The translations under genes and the position numbers were made by a program. Shown piece after piece: positions 1 to 5,131 of a stretch of 7,030 nucleotides of DNA. The notes beneath the pieces were generated by a model. That model was not told the DNA's origin. It made no database searches and worked only from the letters and a program-made list of their open reading frames with translations. Within the stretch, counting starts at the first letter, position 1. Every line of letters starts with the position of its first letter. This DNA comes from CAMLHU01 sp039917855 (GTDB lineage: Bacteria > Gemmatimonadota > Gemmatimonadetes > Gemmatimonadales > GWC2-71-9): the NCBI GenBank assembly GCA_039917855.1, contig JBDSIR010000161.1, positions 1 to 7,030 on the forward strand, in the 5' to 3' direction.

Positions 1-140
1 CGGTGCGAGCGGATCGGACAGACATCGCTTATGACATTGCGCTGTGCCTACAGATCACTGCTTCCTCGGCCGGGACGGGCGAGCTACGGTGAGGCGAGGT
101 TGAATTCCGCCGCTGCGCGGGTGGAGCGTTGGGGCGTGCT

Positions 141-209
141 CCCCCTCTCCGCTTTGCGGAGAGGGGGTTGGGGGGAGAGGCGGAAACGAGAGGGGGTTGG
201 GGGGAGAGG
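141..209. repeat. G-rich intergenic repeat, two units plus perfect hairpin
   Basis: Positions 141-152 and 156-167 form a perfect 12-bp stem with a 3-nt TTT loop. The right arm of the stem runs into the first copy of a 21-nt G-rich motif (160-180, of the form AGAG5TTG6AGAGG). An identical copy lies at 189-209, giving a 29-nt period. There is no following T-run, so this is not a classical Rho-independent terminator, although the hairpin could pause transcription or shield an RNA end. A variant of the same motif recurs at 4548-4632. Similar G-rich hairpin repeats are common between genes in large GC-rich environmental genomes. Their function is unknown to me. Confidence 0.85.
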
Positions 210-235
210 TGATGCCGGTAGCCGGGCTACACCAT

Positions 236-345
236 GGAACCGTCCCGAGCAGAGCGAGGGACCTGGCTGGCATCAATTGAGCTCGACGACGAGTCCGGTC
301 GACGCCGGCAAGGTCCCTCGTCGCTCCGCTCCTCGGGAAGGTTCC
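236..345. repeat. Imperfect inverted repeat, MITE-like
   Basis: The left arm (236-264) starts GGAACC and ends GAGGGACCT. The right arm (311-345) starts AGGTCCCTC and ends GGTTCC, and its reverse complement aligns with the left arm apart from one mismatch and about 6 nt of insertion. Each arm can also fold on itself: GTCCC at 242-246 with GGGAC at 258-262, and TCCC at 314-317 with GGGA at 335-338. The structure could therefore form either one long hairpin or a cruciform-like set of stems. The 46-nt interior has no reading frame. The terminal inverted repeats suggest a small non-autonomous mobile or dispersed element, but no target-site duplication is clear. A T-box leader was considered because of the GGGACC-type arms, but no such gene follows and the other T-box parts are missing. 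Confidence 0.65.
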
Positions 346-372
346 GTTTGTACTCCAGTTTTTCCGCGGTCA

Positions 373-396
373 CCCGCCTACCCGCCTACCCGCCTA
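373..396. repeat. Three tandem copies of octamer CCCGCCTA
   Basis: The 8-nt unit CCCGCCTA occurs three times without interruption, ending 10 nt before the hrcA start codon. It occupies the place where a Shine-Dalgarno sequence would be expected, and none is visible. Because the copy number of short tandem repeats can change by slippage, the leader length could vary between strains. Any effect on hrcA translation is inference. Confidence 0.85.
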
Positions 397-406
397 TCTT
401 TCTGTC

Positions 407-1456
407 ATGTCCCCGTCCCCCGACCTCTCCTCGCGCGAGCTCCAGGTCCTCGAAGCCGTGATCGAGGAATATGTGGCGACCGCGGAGCCCGCCGGGAGCC
501 AGAAGATCGCCAAGGGGTACGGCCTCGGCGTCTCCCCGGCCACGATCCGCTCGACGATGAGCGAGCTCGAGACCAAGGGGTATCTCTTCCATCCGCACAC
601 CAGCGCCGGCCGGATCCCGACCGACCTCGCCTATCGCCTCTACGTCGACCACCTCCTGCAACTTCGTCCCGCCGGCAAGGTGAGCCTCGGGGAGCGGAAC
701 GTCCTGGCTGCCGAGTTGCCGGTACACCGCACCGCCGTCGAGGAACTCCTCCGCCGCGCGGCCCAGGTCCTCGGCGTGCTGACGCAGGAGCTCGGCGTTG
801 CGGTGGCGCCGGCGCTCGAAGAAGTGGTGCTCGACCGGCTCGACCTCTCCCAGGTCGGTGCGGATCGCCTGCTCCTGGTGTTCCACCTGCGGAGTGGCGC
901 CGTGCGGACGATCTTCGTCCAGGCGCGGGCGCACCTCGCGCCGGGGGCGGCGGAGCAGGTGGCCAGGATCCTCAACGAACGGCTCGCGGGTCACACGCTC
1001 CGCGAGATCCGGGCGACCCTGGTGGAACGGTTGCGCGACGCGGCGCACGAGCCGAACCAGCGGGAGCTGCTCAACATCTTCCTCGAAGAGGGAGATGAGA
1101 TCTTTTCGATCTCCGAGCCGTCGCAGGCCGCGGTGGTGCTCGGCAACGCTTCGGGGCTCGCGGAACAGCCGGAGTTCGGCACCGCGCCCCGGATGCGCGA
1201 GCTGCTGACCCTCACCGACAAGCGCGACGTGCTCCGCGATGCGCTCGAGACCCGGCGGGCGCACGGACTCAGCATCACCATCGGGGGTGAACACGACGAC
1301 CCGCGCCTGGCGGGCTTCACCCTCGTCACATCGAGCTATCGGGCGGGGGACCTCGCGGGCGTCATCGGCGTCCTCGGTCCCACCCGGATGCCCTACGACA
1401 AGATCATCGGTCTCGTGCAGCACACGAGCCGTCTGGTGGAGGGACTGCTGGAGTGA
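407..1456 (+). CDS. hrcA: Heat-inducible transcription repressor HrcA
   Basis: HrcA is the cytoplasmic repressor that binds CIRCE operators and switches off chaperone genes in unstressed cells; its folding depends on GroEL in known systems. The 349-residue length is typical. The N-terminal winged-helix domain (about residues 6-80) shows the family pattern: LSSRELQVLEAVIEEY, then SPATIR at 43-48 in the recognition helix, then HPHTSAGRIPT at 62-72. The C-terminal GAF-like dimerisation part ends in the expected block GVIGVLGPTRMPYDKIIGLV. The ATG start at 407 places LS..E..VL at the usual distance from the N-terminus. No Shine-Dalgarno sequence precedes it; an octamer repeat lies there instead. 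The stop overlaps the dnaJ start by 4 nt. No CIRCE is seen upstream, so autoregulation cannot be shown from this window. Confidence 0.96.
   Translation: MSPSPDLSSRELQVLEAVIEEYVATAEPAGSQKIAKGYGLGVSPATIRSTMSELETKGYLFHPHTSAGRIPTDLAYRLYVDHLLQLRPAGKVSLGERNVLAAELPVHRTAVEELLRRAAQVLGVLTQELGVAVAPALEEVVLDRLDLSQVGADRLLLVFHLRSGAVRTIFVQARAHLAPGAAEQVARILNERLAGHTLREIRATLVERLRDAAHEPNQRELLNIFLEEGDEIFSISEPSQAAVVLGNASGLAEQPEFGTAPRMRELLTLTDKRDVLRDALETRRAHGLSITIGGEHDDPRLAGFTLVTSSYRAGDLAGVIGVLGPTRMPYDKIIGLVQHTSRLVEGLLE
1438..1444 (+). promoter_or_regulatory. Ribosome binding site for dnaJ
   Basis: GGAGGGA at 1438-1444 lies inside the end of hrcA, 8 nt before the GTG at 1453. It is one of the clearest Shine-Dalgarno sequences in the window and supports the GTG start of dnaJ, which overlaps the hrcA stop. 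Confidence 0.7.
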
Positions 1457-2598
1457 GCGATTACTACAAGTTGTTGAGCGTGCCCCGTGACGCTTCCGAG
1501 AACGACGTCAAGAAGGCGTATCGGAAGCTGGCGATGGAGCTCCACCCCGATCGCAACAAGGGGCACGACGCCGAGGAGCGCTTCAAGGAGGTCACCGAGG
1601 CCTACGAGGTGCTGCGCGATCCGCAGAAGCGCGCCGCCTACGACCGCTACGGCGATGCCGCCTTCACCCGCGGCGGGCGCGGCGGTGGTCCGCAAGGGTT
1701 CCACCACGTCGACCTGGCCGAGGCGCTGCAGATTTTCATGCGCGACTTCGGCGGCGGCGGGGGCTTCGACTCGATCTTCGGCGGCGGCCAGCGTGCCCGG
1801 GGTGAAGCACGCCGGGGCCAGGACCTCCGCGTCGAGGTGACGCTTTCGATGGCCGAGGTGGCGACCGGAGCGAAGCGGAACTTGAAGATCCGGACGCAGG
1901 CCACCTGTGATGGGTGCAGCGGGAGTGGCGCGAAGAAGGGGACCTCGCCGGTGACCTGCACCACCTGCCGCGGGATGGGCGAGGTGCAGCGCAGCGCCCA
2001 GAGCATGTTCGGGCAGTTCGTTTCGGTGTCGCCCTGTCCGACCTGCGGCGGCGAAGGGACGGTGGTGAAGGACCCGTGCGAGAAGTGCGGCGGCGATGGG
2101 CGGGTCAAGGTGGAGAAGGCCGTCACGGTCGAGATCCCCACGGGGGTCTCGTCGTCCAACTACCTGACGCTCCGGGGGCAGGGCGCGGCCGGTCCGCGCG
2201 GCGGCCCTCCTGGGGATCTCCTTGTGATGCTCGAAGTAAAGGATGACGAACGGTGGACTCGGCAGGGGGACGACCTGGTGTACGATCTCGCACTGTCGTT
2301 CTCGCAGGCGGCGCTGGGCGGCGTCTTCACGATCCCCAGCCCGTACGGCGACGAGAAGGTGAAGGTCCCCGCCGGTACCCAGGCCGGGACGGTCTTCCGG
2401 GTGAGGTCGAAGGGGCTCCCGAAGCTCGGCAGCGAAGTGAAGGGGAGCCTCCTCGTCCGCACCGCGGTCTGGACGCCGGAGGGGCTCTCGGCCGAGCAGC
2501 TGCGGCTGTTCGGCGAGATCGCCAAGCTCGAGGGCGAGGCACCGAAGAAGACCACGCACGGTCTCTGGGACCGTCTGCGCGAGGCGCTGGGCGCATGA
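1453..2598 (+). CDS. dnaJ: Chaperone protein DnaJ (Hsp40), type I
   Basis: DnaJ delivers unfolded clients to DnaK and stimulates its ATPase in the cytoplasm. All type I parts are present in 381 residues. The J-domain (about 1-70) has the HPD tripeptide at 31-33 and the helix IV region ending AAYDRYGDAAF. A Gly/Phe-rich linker (about 73-118) contains FGGGGGFDSIFGGG. The zinc-binding domain has four CxxCxGxG repeats beginning at Cys152, Cys169, Cys195 and Cys209. The C-terminal substrate-binding domains follow (GDLLVMLEVKDDERWTRQGDDL, with family-typical LRGQG and VPAGTQ.GTVFRVR). The GTG start puts MSDYYKLL in the normal register and is preceded by a good RBS. Unlike in B. subtilis, dnaJ follows hrcA directly, with no grpE or dnaK between them, so its DnaK partner must be encoded elsewhere. 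It overlaps prmA by ATGA. Confidence 0.97.
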   Translation: MSDYYKLLSVPRDASENDVKKAYRKLAMELHPDRNKGHDAEERFKEVTEAYEVLRDPQKRAAYDRYGDAAFTRGGRGGGPQGFHHVDLAEALQIFMRDFGGGGGFDSIFGGGQRARGEARRGQDLRVEVTLSMAEVATGAKRNLKIRTQATCDGCSGSGAKKGTSPVTCTTCRGMGEVQRSAQSMFGQFVSVSPCPTCGGEGTVVKDPCEKCGGDGRVKVEKAVTVEIPTGVSSSNYLTLRGQGAAGPRGGPPGDLLVMLEVKDDERWTRQGDDLVYDLALSFSQAALGGVFTIPSPYGDEKVKVPAGTQAGTVFRVRSKGLPKLGSEVKGSLLVRTAVWTPEGLSAEQLRLFGEIAKLEGEAPKKTTHGLWDRLREALGA

Positions 2599-3470
2599 AC
2601 GGCTACGCGATCGATGTGGCCGTGCCGATGTCCGTGCCCGAAGAGGAGCGCGACGCTCTCGCGGCGCTGCTGGTGGAGCAGACCGGTCAGGCCATCGAGG
2701 AACTCGAGGACGGGACGCTGGTGGCCTGGGCGGAGACCGAAGCGAAGGCCGAGGAGATCCGACGCACCCTTGATGCACGACGCACCACGCACGACGCACC
2801 TCCGGCCATCATCCGTGAACTTCCCGACACCGATTGGACGACGGAGTGGAAGAAGGGACTCGGCCCCCGCACCGTCGGTCGCGTGGTCGTGACGCCGTCG
2901 TGGGTCGCGGTGACGGCCGGGGCGGGTGAGGTGGTGGTGGTCGTCGATCCCGAAACGGCGTTCGGGAGCGGCGAGCACGGCAGCACCCGCGGCGCCCTGC
3001 TGCTGCTCGACCGGGCGATGGCGCGGCACGCCTCGCGCCAGCCCCAGCAGGCGGCCCGCATCATCGACCTCGGTTCGGGCAGCGGCATCCTGGCCATCGC
3101 GGCCGCCAAACTGGGCGCGGCGCGCGCCGTCGGCATCGAATTCGATGAGGAAGCGAACGTGGTGGCGGAGCGGAACGTGGAGCGGAACGGGGTGGGGGAG
3201 CGGGTGGTGATCCTCGAAGGGGACGCCGGCGAGCTCGCGCTCCTCGGCGCGCCCGCCGACATCATCGTCTCCAACATCCTCCGGAACGTGAACGTCGTAC
3301 TGATCCCCGCGATCAAGGGTGCACTCGCGAGCCGCGGGATCGCGATCTTCGCCGGGATGGAGGAGACTGAGGAGGTACTCTTCAAGCCGGAGCTGGAGCA
3401 GGCGGGGATGGCGGTGATGGACGAAGTGCGCGACGCCGGGTGGTGGTCGTGCGCGGTGCGAGTGAAATGA
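2595..3470 (+). CDS. prmA: Ribosomal protein L11 methyltransferase PrmA
   Basis: PrmA uses S-adenosylmethionine to trimethylate ribosomal protein L11. The 291-residue product has an L11-binding N-terminal domain (about 1-58), a linker, and a class I methyltransferase domain (about 78-291). Visible motifs are DW at 80-81 and WKK at 85-87, the substrate-loop block FGSGEHGSTR from Phe123, the SAM-binding glycine motif DLGSGSGILAI from Asp158, and the NIL motif at 227-229 in the position of the family's [VA].NIL. The ATG at 2595 is chosen because it overlaps the dnaJ stop (ATGA) and gives normal length; the frame stays open upstream inside dnaJ only as a shadow. Two details are less usual: FGSGEHGST replaces the more common FGTGxHxTT, and the linker is encoded by a short tandem repeat (2761-2800). 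Other L11-type methyltransferases are possible, but dnaJ-prmA-rsmE synteny supports PrmA. Confidence 0.93.
   Translation: MNGYAIDVAVPMSVPEEERDALAALLVEQTGQAIEELEDGTLVAWAETEAKAEEIRRTLDARRTTHDAPPAIIRELPDTDWTTEWKKGLGPRTVGRVVVTPSWVAVTAGAGEVVVVVDPETAFGSGEHGSTRGALLLLDRAMARHASRQPQQAARIIDLGSGSGILAIAAAKLGAARAVGIEFDEEANVVAERNVERNGVGERVVILEGDAGELALLGAPADIIVSNILRNVNVVLIPAIKGALASRGIAIFAGMEETEEVLFKPELEQAGMAVMDEVRDAGWWSCAVRVK
2761..2800. repeat. Short direct repeat inside the prmA linker
   Basis: The 12-mer GCACGACGCACC occurs at 2775-2786 and again at 2789-2800 (period 14), with a partial copy GACGCACC at 2761-2768. It encodes about residues 56-69 (DARRTTHDAP region), between the L11-binding domain and the methyltransferase domain. 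The repeat is in frame and does not break the gene. Confidence 0.8.
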
Positions 3471-4180
3471 TCACCCTCCTCGCGTCGCCCGGCACCCTCA
3501 AGCAGGGGGCGTGCGTCTCCCTCGACGCGACCGAGGCGCATCACCTGCGCGTGCGTCGCGGCGGCGAACGGGAAGTGATCCGCATCGTGGACGGCGAGGG
3601 GGTGGTGGGGTACGGCACCGTCGTTCTCTCCGACCACGGGGCCCACGTCACCCTCGAACGGATCGAGCGGGAGGCCCCGCCACCGGAGCTGGTGGTCGCG
3701 GTCGGGGCGGGGGACAAGGACCGCTTCCTCTGGCTCGCCGAAAAGGCGACCGAGCTGGGCGTCACCGAGATCGTGCCGGTCGAGACCCAGCGGACCCACA
3801 GCGTGGCGAGCCGAGTGCGGGACGCCCATCTCGAGCGGATCCGGAAGCGCGCCGTCGAGGCGCTGAAGCAGAGCGAAGGGGCGTGGGCGCCGCGGGTCGC
3901 TCCGCCGGTCGGGATCGAACGGTTTCTCACGGAAAAGCGGTTGGGACACTGTTTTGTGCTCGACCGTGAGGGGGAGGTCCTCCCCGCCGCCGTCGAGCCG
4001 GCCGACCCGGTGACCATCCTGGTGGGGCCGGAAGGCGGGCTGACACCGGAAGAGGTGGTGGCCGCGGCGCGGGCCGGCTTCCGGCGCGCCACCCTGGGAC
4101 GTAACGTGCTCCGGTTCGAGACTGCGGCGCTCGCCGCGGCCGCCTGGGCCGGCATCGCTCGTCGGAGGACCGCCACATGA
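3467..4180 (+). CDS. rsmE: 16S rRNA (uracil1498-N3)-methyltransferase RsmE
   Basis: RsmE is a SPOUT (trefoil-knot) enzyme that methylates N3 of U1498 in 16S rRNA of the assembled 30S subunit. The 237-residue product shows the family's blocks in order. EAHHLR at 23-28 lies in the N-terminal PUA-like domain, followed by the KDRFLWLAEKATELGV block and the EALKQSEG block. The SAM-binding knot has GPEGGL at 187-192 and LGRNVLRFETAA from Leu210. The ATG at 3467 is preferred over the in-frame GTG at 3440: it overlaps the prmA stop by ATGA like the other junctions and gives the usual short lead-in before EAHHLR. The GTG would add nine residues lying inside prmA. The stop overlaps the hinT start. Confidence 0.95.
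   Translation: MITLLASPGTLKQGACVSLDATEAHHLRVRRGGEREVIRIVDGEGVVGYGTVVLSDHGAHVTLERIEREAPPPELVVAVGAGDKDRFLWLAEKATELGVTEIVPVETQRTHSVASRVRDAHLERIRKRAVEALKQSEGAWAPRVAPPVGIERFLTEKRLGHCFVLDREGEVLPAAVEPADPVTILVGPEGGLTPEEVVAAARAGFRRATLGRNVLRFETAALAAAAWAGIARRRTAT
4164..4168 (+). promoter_or_regulatory. Ribosome binding site for hinT
   Basis: GGAGG at 4164-4168, within the last codons of rsmE, lies 8 nt before the ATG at 4177. Its strength and spacing fix this start and suggest hinT is translated independently as well as by coupling. Confidence 0.8.
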
Positions 4181-4512
4181 ACGACTGCCTTTTCTGCAAG
4201 ATCGTCGCCGGCCAGATCCCCGCGAAGATCGTGCGCGAGACCAACGACGCCATCGCCTTCGAAGATGTCGCACCCCAGGCCCCGATCCACGTCCTGGTGG
4301 TGCCGCGGAGTCATTTTCCCGCGGCGCGCGATGCCAGCGAGCAGGTGATCGGTCACCTCGTCCACATCGCGACCCAGGTCGCGACCGACAAGGGGCTGGA
4401 CAATCGGGGGTACCGGATCGTGTCCAACACCGGCACCGACGGCGGGCAGACGGTGCATCATCTGCACGTGCACCTGCTGGGTGGCCGGCCGATGAAGTGG
4501 CCGCCGGGGTGA
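4177..4512 (+). CDS. hinT: HIT family purine nucleoside phosphoramidase (HinT-type)
   Basis: Hint-branch HIT proteins are small cytoplasmic homodimers that hydrolyse AMP-lysine, adenosine phosphoramidates and aminoacyl-adenylates. The 111-residue product begins MNDCLFCKI, with Cys4 and Cys7 in the place of the N-terminal zinc/cysteine pair found in many HIT proteins. It carries the histidine triad H95-L-H97-V-H99-L-L, with His97 as the expected nucleophile, and ends GGRPMKWPPG, the C-terminal signature shared with HINT1-like proteins. The ATG overlaps the rsmE stop and has a strong RBS. The gene closes the coupled block; its stop is followed at once by the C-rich arm of a repeat hairpin. Confidence 0.93.
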   Translation: MNDCLFCKIVAGQIPAKIVRETNDAIAFEDVAPQAPIHVLVVPRSHFPAARDASEQVIGHLVHIATQVATDKGLDNRGYRIVSNTGTDGGQTVHHLHVHLLGGRPMKWPPG

Positions 4513-4544
4513 GCCCCCTCCCCAGCCCTCCCCCTCTCCCGACA

Positions 4545-4569
4545 GGGAGAGGGGGCCGGGGGGAGAGGG
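4545..4569 (+). other. Predicted G-quadruplex motif 1
   Basis: Four G-runs of 3, 5, 6 and 3 are separated by AGA, CC and AGA, fitting the canonical G3+N1-7 pattern on the + (mRNA) strand between hinT and yqeY. It competes with the hairpin at 4530-4555, because the same G-run pairs with the upstream C-tract. Folding is a prediction from the pattern only. Confidence 0.6.
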
Positions 4570-4576
4570 CGCGACA

Positions 4577-4601
4577 GGGAGAGGGGGCCGGGGGGAGAGG
4601 G
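4577..4601 (+). other. Predicted G-quadruplex motif 2
   Basis: This is an exact copy of the preceding G-quadruplex pattern, one 32-nt period downstream, with the same loops (AGA, CC, AGA). Unlike the first copy it has no adjacent C-rich partner, so it would be freer to fold in the transcript. Confidence 0.6.
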
Positions 4602-4690
4602 CGCGCCAGGGAGAGGGGGTTGGGGGGTGAGGTTGTAGCCCCACTCCCACGCCGTTAACTTCGGCTCCTACTTTCAGTTACGGCTTCCGC

Positions 4691-5131
4691 GTGTCCGATC
4701 TCTTCACTCGTCTGCAAGGTGCGCTCGTCACTGCCCGCAAGGCGCAGGACAAGGAGCGCACCTTGGTGCTTTCGACCCTGGTCGCCCAGGTGAAAGACCA
4801 CGGGCTCAAGATCGATCATCCGATCGCGGACGCCGACGTGATCGAGGTGTTCCGGAAGGGCGTGAAGTCGCGCGCCGATTCCGTCGAGCAGTTCGAGAAA
4901 GGGGGGCGCACCGAGCTGGCCGAGCGCGAGAAGGCGCAGACCAAGGTGATCGAGGAGTTCCTCCCCGCCGCGATCGATCCCGCCGAGATCCGCGCGGCGG
5001 CCAAGGCCGCGGTGGCGGGCGGCGCCCGGGAGATCGGGGCCGTGATGAAGGTGCTCCTGCCGCAGTTCAAGGGGCGGGCCGACGGGAAGCTCATCAACGA
5101 GCTGGCCCGGGAAGCTCTGCAGGCGGGATGA
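4691..5131 (+). CDS. yqeY: GatB/YqeY domain-containing protein
   Basis: YqeY proteins resemble the tail domain of the GatB and GatE subunits of tRNA amidotransferases, which contacts tRNA, but their own role is not established. The 146-residue product has the family's usual size and motifs: an N-terminal helical part with KAQDKERTLVLSTLVAQVK, then FEKGGRTELAE at 68-78, EEFLP at 88-92, and the C-terminal GRADGKLI at 128-135. The start is a GTG. Codons upstream in this frame give no other start back to the repeat cluster, and MSDLFTRLQ matches the family N-terminus. No Shine-Dalgarno sequence is visible before the GTG. The stop overlaps the mutS2 start by ATGA. Its neighbour in Firmicutes, rpsU, is not found upstream. 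Confidence 0.94.
   Translation: MSDLFTRLQGALVTARKAQDKERTLVLSTLVAQVKDHGLKIDHPIADADVIEVFRKGVKSRADSVEQFEKGGRTELAEREKAQTKVIEEFLPAAIDPAEIRAAAKAAVAGGAREIGAVMKVLLPQFKGRADGKLINELAREALQAG

Larger units (their letters stand above)
1..406. other. Non-coding region upstream of hrcA, rich in repeats
   Basis: No reading frame here looks like a gene. The + frame open from position 31 continues into hrcA out of frame and encodes an arginine/proline-rich shadow protein. A short + frame ending in TGA at 90-92 could be the tail of an upstream gene, but its third codon positions are only about two-thirds G/C, well below the neighbouring genes. The stretch carries a G-rich direct repeat with a hairpin (141-209), an imperfect inverted repeat (236-345) and an octamer repeat (373-396). 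No CIRCE-like operator (TTAGCACTC-N9-GAGTGCTAA) is visible, and I could not find a convincing -35/-10 pair. The operon promoter presumably lies here, but I cannot place it. Confidence 0.7.
4513..4632. repeat. G-rich repeat cluster: hairpin plus three 32-nt units
   Basis: Directly after the hinT stop comes a C-rich tract (4514-4540). Positions 4530-4540 pair perfectly with 4545-4555 (11 bp) across a GACA loop. The right arm begins the first of three units starting at 4543, 4575 and 4607, an exact 32-nt period. Units one and two read CAG3AGAG5CCG6AGAG3CGCG. The third has TT in place of CC and degenerates after G6. Its core matches the motif at 160-180 and 189-209 except for that CC/TT position and a late A/T change. 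There is no T-run, so it is not a standard Rho-independent terminator. It fills the only gap in the gene row. Confidence 0.88.

Noticed and set aside
1..25. Possible minus-strand gene starting with ATG at 25-23 and running off the left edge
   Set aside because: Only eight codons are visible and there is no Shine-Dalgarno sequence on that strand, so it cannot be supported.
3..92. Short + frame ending TGA at 90-92, possible 3' end of an upstream gene such as hemW
   Set aside because: Only about 29 codons, about two-thirds G/C at third positions compared with far higher in the real genes, and no recognisable C-terminal motif.
141..167. Rho-independent terminator
   Set aside because: The stem is strong, but no T-run follows on either strand.
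236..345. T-box riboswitch before hrcA
   Set aside because: The arms resemble GGGACC-type T-box ends, but no specifier stem or antiterminator bulge is evident and the downstream gene is not amino-acid related; an inverted-repeat element explains it better.
348..400. Sigma-70 promoter using TTGTAC as -35 with TATCTT as -10
   Set aside because: The spacing is far from 17 nt and TATCTT lies only a few bases from the hrcA start codon.
31..1098. Long + frame of 355 codons overlapping hrcA
   Set aside because: It crosses the repeats and then shadows hrcA in another frame; the product is Arg/Pro/Gly-rich with no family features.
3440..3466. GTG at 3440 as the start of rsmE
   Set aside because: It adds nine residues with no family similarity lying within prmA, whereas ATG 3467 gives the ATGA junction seen elsewhere in the operon.
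4513..4632. CRISPR array
   Set aside because: The period is 32 nt with no unique spacers; units are contiguous copies of a G-rich sequence and no cas genes are present.
1393..4650. Several long antisense frames opposite dnaJ, prmA, rsmE and hinT
   Set aside because: Same composition effect; each lies across two or more well-identified sense genes and has no start context or domain.
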